A stretch of DNA of 64,000 nucleotides from Pseudomonas brenneri. Its GTDB lineage: Bacteria > Pseudomonadota > Gammaproteobacteria > Pseudomonadales > Pseudomonadaceae. Made by a program: the position numbers and the translations under genes. Of this stretch, positions 44,682 through 56,100 are shown one piece after another; position 1 is the first letter of the stretch, and each line of letters starts with the position of its first letter. The DNA is taken from assembly GCF_007858285.1 (NCBI RefSeq), contig NZ_VFIL01000004.1, forward strand, positions 372,001 to 436,000, written 5' to 3'. The notes beneath the pieces are model-generated. The model was not told where the DNA came from, ran no database searches, and worked only from the letters and a program-made list of their open reading frames with translations.

Positions 44682-46169
44682 CTACAGGGTTGTCTTCGCG
44701 GCGACAGGGTTTGTTTTGCGCTTGCTGCACAGGCCGTAATACAACAACCCGCCCAGCGCCGAGCCGGTGAACCAGCCGTAGCTGTAGAACCAACTGAACG
44801 CATCGCTGCCCAGCGACAACAGGGTCAGCAGCACCGGGACGCCAAAGGCGATGAACCCCGCGACATTCCACGCCGGATACACGTCATCGCGATACAAACC
44901 CGCCAGATCCAGTCGCTGGCGGCGAATCAGGAAATAGTCCACTACCATGATCCCGGCAATCGGCCCCAACAGGCTCGAATAGCCGAGCAGCCAGTTGGAA
45001 TAGACCGTTTCCAGGCTGACATCGGAAACGATCAGCCCGAGCTTTTTCAGCAGTTCATGGGCCATCAGCGCCAACCCCACCAGACCGGTGAGCACCACCG
45101 CGGTGGTGCGGTTGATCAACTTGGGCGCGATGTTCTGGAAATCATTGGTGGGCGAGACAATATTCGCCGCCGTGTTGGTCGACAGTGTGGCAATGATGAT
45201 CAACGCCATCGCCACCGCTACCCACACCGGGCTCTGGATATGTCCGATCAGAGTCACCGGGTCGGAGACGCTGACGCCCACCAGTTTCACCGAGGCCGCC
45301 GTCATGATCACGCCCAGTGCGGCGAACAGGAACATGGTCAGCGGCAGGCCGAAAATCTGCCCCAGGATCTGGTCCTTCTGGCTTTTGGCATAACGGCTGA
45401 AGTCAGGAATATTCAGGGACAGGGTGGCCCAGAAACCGACCATCGCGGTCAGTCCGGCCATAAAGTAACCCGTCAGGCTCGCGCCTTCGGGGCGCTTGGG
45501 TGGGATGGCCATCAATTCGCTGATCGACACATTGGGCAACGCCCACACCAGCAAGCCGATACCCACCGCCACCAGCAGCGGTGCCGACAGGGTTTCCAGC
45601 CATTTGATCGACTCGGCGCCGCGCAGCACCACCCACAGGTTCAACACCCAGAAGATCATGAAGCCGATCACCTCGCCGGTGCCGCCCAGGCTCTTCCAGC
45701 CCTCGAAGATCGAGCCGAGGAACAAGTGGATCGCCAGCCCGCCGAACATCGTCTGGATGCCGAACCAGCCACAGGCCACCAGCGCGCGGATCAGGCACGG
45801 CACATTGGAACCGAGAATGCCAAAGGATGAGCGCAGCAGCACCGGGAACGGAATGCCATATTTGGTACCGGGAAAGGCATTGAGCGTCAGGGGCACCAGC
45901 ACCACGATATTGGCCAGCAGGATTGCCACCAGCGCCTCGCCTACCGACAAGCCGAAGTACGCGGTGAGCACGCCGCCCAAAGTGTAGGTCGGCACGCAGA
46001 TCGACATGCCGACCCACAATGCCGTGATGTGCCACTTGTTCCAGGTTCGTTCGTGCACCTTGGTCGGTGCCATGTCGTGGTTGTAACGGGGGCTGTCGAG
46101 GACGTCGCTGCCGGCGTCGAGTTCATACAGGCCGTCGCGTTCTATGACTTGCGATCTGTTCTGTTGCAT
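44682..46169 (-). CDS. NCS1-family nucleobase/hydantoin permease
   Basis: This 495-residue protein with 12 predicted helices has family marks near the N-terminus (HERTWNKWHITALWVGMSIC) and in helix 3 (PFPVLLRSSFGILGSNVP). The family includes Mhp1 (hydantoins), PucI (allantoin) and uracil carriers. The genomic setting favours uptake of pyrimidines or dihydropyrimidines by sodium or proton symport. It is divergent from dihydropyrimidinase, with a 598-base regulatory gap between them. Confidence 0.9.
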   Translation of the reverse strand: MQQNRSQVIERDGLYELDAGSDVLDSPRYNHDMAPTKVHERTWNKWHITALWVGMSICVPTYTLGGVLTAYFGLSVGEALVAILLANIVVLVPLTLNAFPGTKYGIPFPVLLRSSFGILGSNVPCLIRALVACGWFGIQTMFGGLAIHLFLGSIFEGWKSLGGTGEVIGFMIFWVLNLWVVLRGAESIKWLETLSAPLLVAVGIGLLVWALPNVSISELMAIPPKRPEGASLTGYFMAGLTAMVGFWATLSLNIPDFSRYAKSQKDQILGQIFGLPLTMFLFAALGVIMTAASVKLVGVSVSDPVTLIGHIQSPVWVAVAMALIIIATLSTNTAANIVSPTNDFQNIAPKLINRTTAVVLTGLVGLALMAHELLKKLGLIVSDVSLETVYSNWLLGYSSLLGPIAGIMVVDYFLIRRQRLDLAGLYRDDVYPAWNVAGFIAFGVPVLLTLLSLGSDAFSWFYSYGWFTGSALGGLLYYGLCSKRKTNPVAAKTTL

Positions 46170-48207
<2,038 letters not shown>

Positions 48208-48208
48208 C

Positions 48209-48293
48209 ATCGCCGATCGCAGGCAAGCCAGCTCCCACACTTGATCGGGTTCACACAGTTCAAATGTGGGAGCGGGCTTGCCCGCGATGAGGC
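48209..48293. repeat. REP pair between hydA and preT
   Basis: A left copy (GCAAGCCAGCTCCCACA) and an inverted right copy (TGTGGGAGCGGGCTTGCCCG) are separated by about 25 bases. The frame of preT is open through it, but the start codon lies downstream. Confidence 0.82.
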
Positions 48294-48354
48294 CAGTGCA
48301 AACCACAAAAAAACCAATGCCCGCCAGAGGCAAAAAAACCGTGAGGCCATTACC

Positions 48355-49722
48355 GTGATCCAGACCCTGAACCACCTTCCCCACCCCGACGAAGACGGGG
48401 CGACCCTCGCCAGCCACTTCACCGACCTGGCACCGCCCCTCAATGCCCGGCAAGCCCACCTGGAAGCCTCGCGCTGCCTGTATTGCTACGACGCACCGTG
48501 CGTCAACGCATGCCCCAGCGAAATAGATATCCCATCGTTCATCCGCAATATCCACACCGACAACGTGCAGGGCGCGGCGCAGAAGATTCTCTCGGCCAAC
48601 ATCCTCGGCGGCAGTTGTGCCAGGGTCTGCCCGACCGAGATCCTCTGCCAGCAGGCCTGTGTGCGCAACAACAGCGAAGAATGCGCCCCGGTGCTGATTG
48701 GCCTGTTGCAGCGCTACGCCATCGACAACGCGCACTTTGATCAACACCCGTTCCAGCGCGCCGCGTCGACCGGCAAGCGCATCGCCGTGGTCGGTGCCGG
48801 GCCTGCGGGCTTGTCCTGCGCCCATCGCAGCGCCTTGCATGGGCATGACGTGGTGATTTTCGAAGCCCGTGAAAAGGCCGGTGGCCTCAATGAGTACGGG
48901 ATCGCCAAATACAAACTGGTGGATGACTTCGCCCAGAAGGAGCTGGATTTCCTGCTGCAAATCGGCGGGATCGAAATCCGTCACGGCCAGCGCCTGGGCG
49001 ATAACCTGAGCCTGAGCGACCTGCACCAGCACTTCGACGCGGTCTTCCTCGGCCTCGGCCTGGCCGCCAGCAAGCACCTGGGCCTGCCCCACGAGGATGC
49101 GCCCGGCCTGCTCGCCGCCACCGACTACATCCGCGAACTGCGCCAGGCCGACGACCTCAGCCAACTGCCCCTGGCCGACCGCTGCATCGTGCTCGGTGCC
49201 GGCAACACCGCCATCGACATGGCCGTGCAAATGGCCCGCCTGGGCGCGCGCGATGTCAACCTGGTGTACCGCCGTGGCTTTGCCGACATGGGCGCCACCG
49301 GCCATGAACAGGACATCGCCAAGGCCAATCAGGTACGCCTGCTGACCTGGGCCCAACCCGAAGCAGTGCTACTCGATAACCAAGGCCAGGTGCGCGGCAT
49401 GCGTTTTGCTCGCACACGCCTGGAAAACGGCCGCCTGCAAGCCACCGGCGACACCTTCGAACTGGCAGCAGATGCGATCTTCAAGGCCATCGGCCAAGGC
49501 TTCGACGACCACGCCCTGCACGACCCACTGGCCCAGCAGTTGCAACGCCAGGGCGAACGGATCTTTGTCGATGCACAACTGCAAACCAGCATCCCCGGGG
49601 TGTATGCCGGTGGCGACTGCGTCAGCCTCGGGCAGGACCTCACCGTCCAGGCCGTACAACACGGCAAGCTGGCTGCCGAAGCCATGCACGCTCAACTCAT
49701 GCTCAATGTGGAGGCTGCGTAA
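48355..49722 (+). CDS. preT: Dihydropyrimidine dehydrogenase, NAD-binding subunit PreT
   Basis: The likely start is GTG at 48355 (VIQTLNHLPH), with GAGG eight bases upstream, giving 455 residues. The N-terminal part has the Fe-S cysteines CLYCYDAPCVNACP and CARVCPTEILCQQACV. Then come an FAD motif ([20 protein letters not shown]) and an NAD(P) motif (VLGAGNTAIDMAVQMARLG). With PreA it reduces uracil and thymine (or works in reverse) using a pyridine nucleotide. Its stop is directly followed by the preA start with no spacing. Confidence 0.93.
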   Translation: MIQTLNHLPHPDEDGATLASHFTDLAPPLNARQAHLEASRCLYCYDAPCVNACPSEIDIPSFIRNIHTDNVQGAAQKILSANILGGSCARVCPTEILCQQACVRNNSEECAPVLIGLLQRYAIDNAHFDQHPFQRAASTGKRIAVVGAGPAGLSCAHRSALHGHDVVIFEAREKAGGLNEYGIAKYKLVDDFAQKELDFLLQIGGIEIRHGQRLGDNLSLSDLHQHFDAVFLGLGLAASKHLGLPHEDAPGLLAATDYIRELRQADDLSQLPLADRCIVLGAGNTAIDMAVQMARLGARDVNLVYRRGFADMGATGHEQDIAKANQVRLLTWAQPEAVLLDNQGQVRGMRFARTRLENGRLQATGDTFELAADAIFKAIGQGFDDHALHDPLAQQLQRQGERIFVDAQLQTSIPGVYAGGDCVSLGQDLTVQAVQHGKLAAEAMHAQLMLNVEAA

Positions 49723-50997
49723 ATGGCCGATCTATCGATTGTGTTCGCCGGTATCAAAGCCCCCAATCCATTCTGGCTGGCCTCCGCGCCACCCACCGAC
49801 AAGGCCTACAACGTGGTCCGAGCCTTTGAAGCCGGCTGGGGCGGCGTGGTCTGGAAAACCCTCGGCGAGGACCCGGCGGCGGTCAACGTCTCGTCCCGTT
49901 ATTCGGCGCACTTTGGCGCCAACCGTGAAGTCTTGGGCATCAACAATATCGAGCTGATCACCGACCGTTCCCTGGAGATCAACCTGCGGGAAATCACCCA
50001 GGTGAAAAAGGACTGGCCGGACCGCGCCCTGATCGTGTCGCTGATGGTGCCGTGCGTCGAAGAATCATGGAAAAACATCCTGCCGCTGGTGGAAGCCACC
50101 GGTTGCGATGGTATCGAGCTGAACTTCGGCTGCCCCCATGGCATGCCGGAACGAGGCATGGGGGCGGCGGTGGGCCAGGTGCCGGAATATGTGGAACAGG
50201 TCACACGCTGGTGCAAGACCTATTGCTCGCTGCCGGTGATCGTCAAGCTCACGCCCAATATCACCGATATCCGCGTGGCGGCCCGGGCGGCCTATCGCGG
50301 CGGTGCCGATGCGGTGTCGTTGATCAACACCATCAACTCCATCACCAGTGTCGACCTGGAGCGCATGGTCGCCCTGCCGGTGGTCGGCACCCAGAGCACC
50401 CATGGCGGTTACTGTGGTTCAGCAGTCAAGCCAATCGCCTTGAACATGGTCGCTGAAATTGCCCGCGATCCCCAGACACAGGGCCTGCCGATCTGTGGGA
50501 TTGGCGGCATCGGCAACTGGCGCGACGCGGCAGAATTCGTTGCCCTGGGTTGCGGTGCCGTGCAGGTGTGTACGGCGGCGATGCTGCATGGTTTTAGGAT
50601 TGTCGAGGAAATGAAGGATGGCTTGTCGCGGTGGATGGACAGCCAGGGCTACAGCAGCTTGCAGGATTTTTCCGGGCGCGCGGTGGGCAACACCACAGAC
50701 TGGAAATACCTGGACATCAACTACCAGGTCATCGCCAAGATCGACCAAGCGGCGTGCATCGGTTGCGGACGCTGCCATATTGCCTGCGAGGACACTTCGC
50801 ACCAGGCAATTGCCAGTTTGAAACAGGCCGATGGCACGCATAAATATGAAGTGATCGATGATGAATGCGTGGGCTGCAACCTGTGCCAGATCACCTGCCC
50901 GGTGGCGGACTGCATCGAAATGGTGCCGATGGACACGGGCAAGCCGTTTTTGAACTGGACCCAGGATCCGCGAAATCCTTACCGGGAGGCGGTGTAA
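49723..50997 (+). CDS. preA: Dihydropyrimidine dehydrogenase, catalytic subunit PreA
   Basis: This 424-residue protein has a FMN-binding TIM barrel like dihydroorotate dehydrogenase (IKAPNPFWLASAPPTDK, ELNFGCPHGMPERGMGAAVGQ), with LINTINSITSVD and GIGGIGNWRDA. The C-terminal extension has two [4Fe-4S] motifs, CIGCGRCHIACED and CVGCNLCQITCPVADC, that accept electrons from PreT. The catalytic-loop Cys lies in the GYCGSAVKP segment region. It is the last gene of the operon and is followed by a REP pair. Confidence 0.95.
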   Translation: MADLSIVFAGIKAPNPFWLASAPPTDKAYNVVRAFEAGWGGVVWKTLGEDPAAVNVSSRYSAHFGANREVLGINNIELITDRSLEINLREITQVKKDWPDRALIVSLMVPCVEESWKNILPLVEATGCDGIELNFGCPHGMPERGMGAAVGQVPEYVEQVTRWCKTYCSLPVIVKLTPNITDIRVAARAAYRGGADAVSLINTINSITSVDLERMVALPVVGTQSTHGGYCGSAVKPIALNMVAEIARDPQTQGLPICGIGGIGNWRDAAEFVALGCGAVQVCTAAMLHGFRIVEEMKDGLSRWMDSQGYSSLQDFSGRAVGNTTDWKYLDINYQVIAKIDQAACIGCGRCHIACEDTSHQAIASLKQADGTHKYEVIDDECVGCNLCQITCPVADCIEMVPMDTGKPFLNWTQDPRNPYREAV

Positions 50998-51005
50998 ACC
51001 TTTAG

Positions 51006-51083
51006 ACCGCTATCGCCGGTAAGCCGGCTCCTACATTTGGAATGCATTTCCCTGTAGGAGCTGGCTTGCCAGCGATGAGGCCA
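51006..51083. repeat. REP pair between preA and the TetR gene
   Basis: The left half GCCGGTAAGCCGGCTCCTACA and the right half TGTAGGAGCTGGCTTGCCAG flank a spacer with GGAATGCATTTCC. It lies between convergent genes. Confidence 0.83.
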
Positions 51084-51101
51084 TCAATCTCACCACACAG
51101 C

Positions 51102-51722
51102 TCAAGGCTCCAACCCGATCCCCCGCAAAATCACACTGGTCACCGTCTGCACCGCCCGCTCGAATTGCATATCCGACAGCGCCTGATGGTCATTGAGGAT
51201 CATCACCTGATGGTCAAAATCGGCATAGTGCTGGGTCGAAGCCCAGATCATGTACAGCAGGCTCGACGGCTCCACCGCCAGGATGCGTTTGTCTTCCACC
51301 CACTGGCGGATTTTCGCTTCCTTCATCTTGGCCCAGTCATACAGGCTCGCGTCCAGCGCTTCGCCAAGGGTTGGTGCGCCGTGGATGATTTCGTTGGCCC
51401 AGACTTTCGAACCATAGGGACGGCTGCGCGAATGCTGCATCTTCGCCCGAATGTAACTGCTGAGCACCACGCGCGGATCATCGAACATCTCGAAGCACAA
51501 CGCATCCTGCTTCCACACCTCCAGCAGGTCGAACAACACCGCGCTGTATAGCTCGCTCTTGGTGCTGAAGTAGTAATGCAGGTTGGAGCGTGGCAGTTGC
51601 GCCTGTTCGGCGATGTCAGCCATGGCGGTGCTGCCATAGCCTTTTTCAGCGAAAACCTTTTCTGCCGCCAGCAGAATCTTTTCGACGTTGACCCGACGAA
51701 TACCGATCTTGTGATTGCCCAT
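51102..51722 (-). CDS. TetR-family regulator, probable pyrimidine-pathway regulator (RutR/PydR-like)
   Basis: Starting at the ATG at 51722 (MGNHKIGIRRVNVE), with GGGAG eight bases before it, the protein has 206 residues. The N-terminal helix-turn-helix reads AAEKVFAEKGYGSTAMADIAEQAQLPRSNLHYYFSTK (in pieces). The C-terminal domain includes SRSRPYGSKVWANEIIHGAP and WVEDKRI, reminiscent of RutR, the uracil-responsive regulator. Placed at the end of the preA operon and facing it, it most likely controls the pyrimidine genes. An open frame runs upstream of the start but lacks homology. Confidence 0.87.
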   Translation of the reverse strand: MGNHKIGIRRVNVEKILLAAEKVFAEKGYGSTAMADIAEQAQLPRSNLHYYFSTKSELYSAVLFDLLEVWKQDALCFEMFDDPRVVLSSYIRAKMQHSRSRPYGSKVWANEIIHGAPTLGEALDASLYDWAKMKEAKIRQWVEDKRILAVEPSSLLYMIWASTQHYADFDHQVMILNDHQALSDMQFERAVQTVTSVILRGIGLEP

Positions 51723-51837
51723 GGGGGCTCCCTGACCACGACATGTCCCGAAGACTACCATCCGCTCTAGATCGGGGCGACAGCCTGAGCTGAAACTTCG
51801 TACACTGCCCGTCCTGTTCATTGATTGGGATTGCACA

Positions 51838-52203
51838 ATGTTGATCAAAAACACCCTGACAATCGCCGCCCTGCTGGCCTCTCTGCTCGGCGCCCAGGCA
51901 GCCCTGGCCCACGCCCACCTGAAAAGCGCCACGCCGGCCGCCAACAGTACCGTCGCCGCGCCCGCCGACCTGCGCCTGGTGTTCTCCGAAGGCGTCGAAG
52001 CCACGTTCACCAAGGTTTCCCTGAGCAAGGACGGCACCGAAGTCGCGGTCAAGGGCCTGGAAACCCCAGACGCCGACAAGAAAACCCTGGTTGTGACCCC
52101 AGCCGCACCGCTGGCCGCCGGCACCTATAAAGTGGAGTGGCACGCGATCTCCGTCGATACCCACAAGAGCGCAGGCAGCTACAGCTTCAAGGTCGGCCAG
52201 TAA
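51838..52203 (+). CDS. copC: CopC-domain periplasmic copper-binding protein
   Basis: This 121-residue protein has a signal peptide (LLASLLGAQAALA) cleaved before HAHLKSATPA, so the mature N-terminal His could take part in copper binding. The CopC fold shows SATPAANSTVAAPADLRLVFSEGVE and the C-terminal WHAISVDTHKSAGSYSFKV with a second histidine pair. It delivers or buffers copper in the periplasm together with CopD, which starts 3 bases after it. It is divergent from the TetR gene. Confidence 0.9.
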   Translation: MLIKNTLTIAALLASLLGAQAALAHAHLKSATPAANSTVAAPADLRLVFSEGVEATFTKVSLSKDGTEVAVKGLETPDADKKTLVVTPAAPLAAGTYKVEWHAISVDTHKSAGSYSFKVGQ

Positions 52204-52206
52204 CCC

Positions 52207-53040
52207 ATGGCAACCCTGCTGGTGCTGTGTCGTTTCCTGCACTTTATGGTGGTTTTGCTGATGTTCGGGGCCTGTGCCTTCAGGCCCTGGTTATTGGGCG
52301 CAAGCCCCAGGCCGGCCCTGGACCGGCAACTATCCCGCATCACTAGGCTACTGGCCTGGCTGGCCCTGGGCTCTGGCGTGAGCTGGCTGCTGTTGATCAG
52401 TGCCAGCATGGCCGGCAGTGAACTGGCGACGGTGCAGTTGGTGCTGGGCAAGACCTTCTTCGGCCAGGTCTGGAGCGTCCACCTGCTGCTCAATGGGTTG
52501 CTGGTCCTGAGCCTGTTGACACCCTGGAATCACCTGCGCCTGCCCCTCAGCGCGCTGCTACTGGCAACCCTGGCCCCAGTGGGGCACGGCGCCATGCTCA
52601 GTGGCCTCAGCGGGCAATTGCTGATCCTCAACCAGATCGTGCACCTGCTTTGCGTCGGTGCCTGGCTCGGTGGTTTGTTGCTCTTGGTGTTGATCCTGCG
52701 GCACGCGGCGCTGTACCCGCTGGAGACAATCCTTCGGCGCTTCAGCGGTGTCGGTTACGTGTTGGTGGCCGGCCTGCTGATCAGCGGGCTGATCAACATC
52801 CGCGTACTCACCGGAGAATTATGGCCGACCCCACTGTTCAGTGGGTTTGCCTTGATCCTGCTGATCAAGGTGCTGCTGGTCGCGGGGATGTTGGGGTTGG
52901 CGTTGCTGAACCGGCTGCGGATCAAGGATTGCCAGCAGCGAGTGGGCCCATTGCAGGCCAGTGTGAAGCTCGAATGGTTGCTGGGCGTGGCCGCGGTGGC
53001 GGCGGTGTCCCTGCTGGGCACCCTGCCCCCGATGCTGTAG
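52207..53040 (+). CDS. copD: CopD-family copper transport membrane protein
   Basis: This 277-residue protein with about eight hydrophobic helices has the features of the CopD/PcoD family: CRFLHFMVVLLMFGACAFRP at the N-terminus, GQVWSVHLLLNGLL and IVHLLCVGAWLGGLLLLVLILRH with membrane histidines. It is thought to move copper across the inner membrane. It follows copC by 3 bases. Its TAG stop is the first three bases of a REPIN, so the terminal codon may have been set by repeat insertion. Confidence 0.88.
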   Translation: MATLLVLCRFLHFMVVLLMFGACAFRPWLLGASPRPALDRQLSRITRLLAWLALGSGVSWLLLISASMAGSELATVQLVLGKTFFGQVWSVHLLLNGLLVLSLLTPWNHLRLPLSALLLATLAPVGHGAMLSGLSGQLLILNQIVHLLCVGAWLGGLLLLVLILRHAALYPLETILRRFSGVGYVLVAGLLISGLINIRVLTGELWPTPLFSGFALILLIKVLLVAGMLGLALLNRLRIKDCQQRVGPLQASVKLEWLLGVAAVAAVSLLGTLPPML

Positions 53041-53135
53041 GAGCGAGCTTGCTCGCGAAAGTCGTCAACGATAACGCGGGTTGCCTGGGTAACCGCGTTG
53101 TCGTTAAGTTTTTCGCGAGCAAGCTCGCTCCTACA
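53038..53135. repeat. REPIN starting at the copD stop codon
   Basis: Begins TAGGAGCGAGCTTGCTCGCG and ends with the exact inverse CGCGAGCAAGCTCGCTCCTA(CA). Its inner parts also pair (AACGATAACGCGG with CCGCGTTGTCGTT). The whole 98 bases would fold into one long hairpin between convergent genes. Confidence 0.92.
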
Positions 53136-53151
53136 AGGGGTGCGTTGAATA

Positions 53152-54303
53152 TCAGGGCGGGCTGTTTTTCAGGCGGCCCGCCGTGTCGATACTGACCACC
53201 ACCGACAACCCCGGTCGCAGGCGCTCGCTCTGTTCCTGATCCGGGTCCACCGTAATCCGCACCGGCACCCGCTGTGCGATCTTGACGAAGTTGCCGGTGG
53301 CGTTGTCCGCCTGCAACAGGCTGAACTCGGCGCCCGTGGCCGGCGAGATGCGCTGGACCGTGCCATGAAACTTGCGGTGGTTCAGGGCATCGACGGTAAA
53401 CGTCACCGGTTGGCCCACCTGCACGTGATCCATCTGGGTTTCTTTCATATTGGCGATCACCCACAGTTGGTTCGGCACCAGCGCCATCAACTGCGCACCG
53501 GAGTTGACGTAGGCGCCCAGGCGCACGCCGATCTGCCCCAATTGACCATCCCGTGGCGCCAGCACGCGGGTGTTGGACAGGTCAATGCGCGCCAGCTCCA
53601 CGGCCGCATCAGCGCTGGCAACAGCAGCTTCCAGTGAGCCGCGATTGACAATCACCGTCTGCAAATCCTGGCGAGCGATTTCCAGGCTGGCCTGGGCCTG
53701 GGCCACGGCTGCAATCGTCTGCGCGTTGGCCGCGCGGGTCACGTCCAACTCACGGCGCGACACCGAGCCATCGCTGATCAGTTCTTCATTGCGCCGCAAG
53801 TCGGCGGTGCTTTTGCGCGCCTGGGCCTGGCTGTCGGCCAAGGCGGCCTGGCGTAGCTTGATGGTCGCCTCGGCGCTGTTGCGCTGCTGCACCACGTTGG
53901 CCAGGGACGCCTGCTGCACCGCCAGTTGCGCCAGGGCCTGGTCCAGGCGCTGCTTGTAGATGCGATCATCGAGGCGCACCAGCAAATCCCCGGTCTTGAC
54001 GTGCTGGAAGTCCTGCACCGGCACTTCGAATACATAACCACTCAGTTGCGGGCCGATGATCGTCACCTGGCCACGCACCAGGGCGTTTTCCGTGGTTTCT
54101 ACCGCGCTGCTGAACGGTGGCAGTTGCCAGGCGTACAACACGATCAACACGCCAACGATAGCAATCGCGGCAAAGCCCAGGGACGAGATGATGCGCACAC
54201 CCAACGAGCGCGGTTCGGTGACCGTGGCACCGGGTGGCGTGGTGCCTTCCGGGGTGGAAGCAATGGCGTTGGTGGTCGTGGTGGTAGCCGTAGGTTCGGT
54301 CAT
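53152..54303 (-). CDS. HlyD/EmrA-type membrane fusion protein
   Basis: This 383-residue protein has a Thr/Ala-rich N-terminus, one membrane helix (about 36-56, SLGFAAIAIVGVLIVLYAW), a lipoyl half-motif (RGQVTIIGPQLSGYVFEVPVQDFQHVKTGDLLVRLDDR, in pieces), a long coiled-coil hairpin (about 125-225) and the second lipoyl half (TRVLAPRDGQLGQIGVRLGAYV). It links the MFS pump encoded upstream to an outer-membrane channel. The start overlaps the stop of the pump gene by 4 bases. No outer-membrane factor gene is in the window. Confidence 0.9.
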   Translation of the reverse strand: MTEPTATTTTTNAIASTPEGTTPPGATVTEPRSLGVRIISSLGFAAIAIVGVLIVLYAWQLPPFSSAVETTENALVRGQVTIIGPQLSGYVFEVPVQDFQHVKTGDLLVRLDDRIYKQRLDQALAQLAVQQASLANVVQQRNSAEATIKLRQAALADSQAQARKSTADLRRNEELISDGSVSRRELDVTRAANAQTIAAVAQAQASLEIARQDLQTVIVNRGSLEAAVASADAAVELARIDLSNTRVLAPRDGQLGQIGVRLGAYVNSGAQLMALVPNQLWVIANMKETQMDHVQVGQPVTFTVDALNHRKFHGTVQRISPATGAEFSLLQADNATGNFVKIAQRVPVRITVDPDQEQSERLRPGLSVVVSIDTAGRLKNSPP

Positions 54304-55961
54304 GAAGGAAGTGCGCCGCTAGGTTGAACGGAAGGCGCTGCACTGGCGGCAGCTTTCTGGGTGGTGCTCATCAGCCACAGGCTGCGGGTAAAGATCCACA
54401 ACATGGTCAGGATCGCGATGATCGCGATCAGCATGAACACGTCGTTATAGGCCATCACATTGGCTTCGCGGGTGGCCGCCGTGGCCAGGCTGCGGATGCC
54501 CATCAGGTTGCGCAGTTCAGGGTCGGCAATCACCGAGCCATAGGCCGAGCCGCCGCTCTGCACGCGGGCGGCCACGCGCGGATCCAGCAGCGTCAGGTGT
54601 TCGACAATCATGCTGGAGTGAAACTTCTCGCGCACGATCTGGAACGTGCCGAGCAACGCTGCCCCCAGCAGCCCGCCAAGGTTCTGGCAAATACCGAACA
54701 GCACCGAAAAACTCACCAGGTTGCGCGGATTGGTCAGCACATTGCGCATGCCCAGCACCATGGTCGGCCCGAGGAAAAACGTGCCGCCAAACCCCAGCAG
54801 GAACTGACTCAAGTACATGTTCTGCGGCCGGGTCAGGTTGCTGGAAAAGCTGTCCATCACGGAGCCTGTGGCCATCAGGGCCAGGGAAATCACCAGCGGC
54901 ATCAGCAAGTGGGCCGGGTTGATGGTCAAGGCGCTGATCACCAGGCCGCTGATCGCTCCCAGCAGCATCACCAGGTACAAGGTGCGCATCTGCTCGCTGC
55001 TCATGTTCAGCGCCTGCAAGAAGCCCACTGCGCCGGTGGACTGTTCGGACAGCACCATACGGATCAGGATCACCGCCAGGGCCAGGCGAATCATCACCCC
55101 GCCGCCCAGCCAACGGGTCATCAGCAACGGGTTGGCGCGGTTATGTTCGATGGCCAATCCGGCCATGATCAGCACCAGCGAACAGGCCGAGGCGACCCCG
55201 ATCCACGGCGCTTCCAGCCACCAGTCGATGCGCCCCAGTGACAGCACCGCGCAGAGCAACGCCACGCCCGAGGCGAGCAGGCCGAAGGTCAGGAAGTCGA
55301 GCTTTTCAAAGGTTTTGAAACGGTCACCCGGCGGCAACTTGAGCATGAATACGCAGCCCAGGCAGGTCAGTGCCATGCCCAATTCAAACAGATACAGGCC
55401 ACGCCATTCGGCAATTTGCAGCAAGTCTTCGGAGAACAGCCGCGCCAGCGGCAAGGCCAGTTGCGCCGTGCCCAGGCCCAACACCAGGGCCTTGAGCCGC
55501 CACTTCGCGGGGAACGCCTGCACCATGTAGTACAAGCCCAGGGAGCTGAGCGCCGCACCGACCATACCGTGGGCGGCCCGCACGGCAATCGCCGAGCTGA
55601 GGTCGTTGACGAACAAGTGGCCAAAGGTCACCAGCGCATACAGCACCAGGAACACTTCGGTAAACGCGCGCAAGCCGAACTGTTGGCGAAACTTCACCAG
55701 CAGCAGGTTCATCGAAACGTTGGTCATCACATAGGCCGCAGGCAGCCAGGCCATTTCAGCGGTGGTCGCGCCCAATGCGCCTTGCAGATACGGCAGGTTG
55801 GCGATCACCAGCGCATTACCCAGGCCGCCGGTGATCGCCACCAGTATGCCGACCAGGGCAAAGGCCCAGCGTTTGAGCGTAGGGTGATGGGGTGTCGACG
55901 GCGACCCCGGCAAGCTCGGGCGCTCGTGGGGTTGCCAGGTGTGCGGGGTGTATTTATCCAT
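54300..55961 (-). CDS. EmrB-type (DHA2) multidrug efflux MFS transporter
   Basis: Starting at the ATG at 55961 (MDKYTPHTWQ), the product has 553 residues and 14 predicted helices. Helix 1 (WAFALVGILVAITGGLGNALVIANLPYL) is followed by GATTAEMAWLPAAYVMTNVSMNL, typical of the DHA2 family, and a long periplasmic loop comes before the last helix (about 455-520). With the HlyD-type protein it forms a tripartite drug exporter. The substrate is unknown. The start region has AAGG and an alternative ATG 42 bases upstream that is less likely. Confidence 0.9.
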   Translation of the reverse strand: MDKYTPHTWQPHERPSLPGSPSTPHHPTLKRWAFALVGILVAITGGLGNALVIANLPYLQGALGATTAEMAWLPAAYVMTNVSMNLLLVKFRQQFGLRAFTEVFLVLYALVTFGHLFVNDLSSAIAVRAAHGMVGAALSSLGLYYMVQAFPAKWRLKALVLGLGTAQLALPLARLFSEDLLQIAEWRGLYLFELGMALTCLGCVFMLKLPPGDRFKTFEKLDFLTFGLLASGVALLCAVLSLGRIDWWLEAPWIGVASACSLVLIMAGLAIEHNRANPLLMTRWLGGGVMIRLALAVILIRMVLSEQSTGAVGFLQALNMSSEQMRTLYLVMLLGAISGLVISALTINPAHLLMPLVISLALMATGSVMDSFSSNLTRPQNMYLSQFLLGFGGTFFLGPTMVLGMRNVLTNPRNLVSFSVLFGICQNLGGLLGAALLGTFQIVREKFHSSMIVEHLTLLDPRVAARVQSGGSAYGSVIADPELRNLMGIRSLATAATREANVMAYNDVFMLIAIIAILTMLWIFTRSLWLMSTTQKAAASAAPSVQPSGALPS

Positions 55962-56064
55962 TGCCTGACCTTGATGACCGACGCACAAGGCCGGTAAAAC
56001 CATGACTCAGAGCGTAGTAGACCTGAGCTAAGTTCATCTTGTCATGTCGAAAGCACAATCCTTG

Positions 56065-56092
56065 TGTAGGAGCCGGCAAGCCGGCTCCTACA
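56065..56092. repeat. REP hairpin
   Basis: TGTAGGAGCCGGC-AA-GCCGGCTCCTACA is a perfect palindrome 8 bases after the stop of the DASS-type transporter gene. It probably forms the 3' end of that transcript. Confidence 0.85.
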
Positions 56093-56100
56093 AAGGATCA

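Noticed and set aside
48241..48354. Longer N-terminus of PreT through the REP element
   Set aside because: The translated piece (KCGSGLARDEA) is the REP sequence, and GTG at 48355 has a proper ribosome site and gives the family start.
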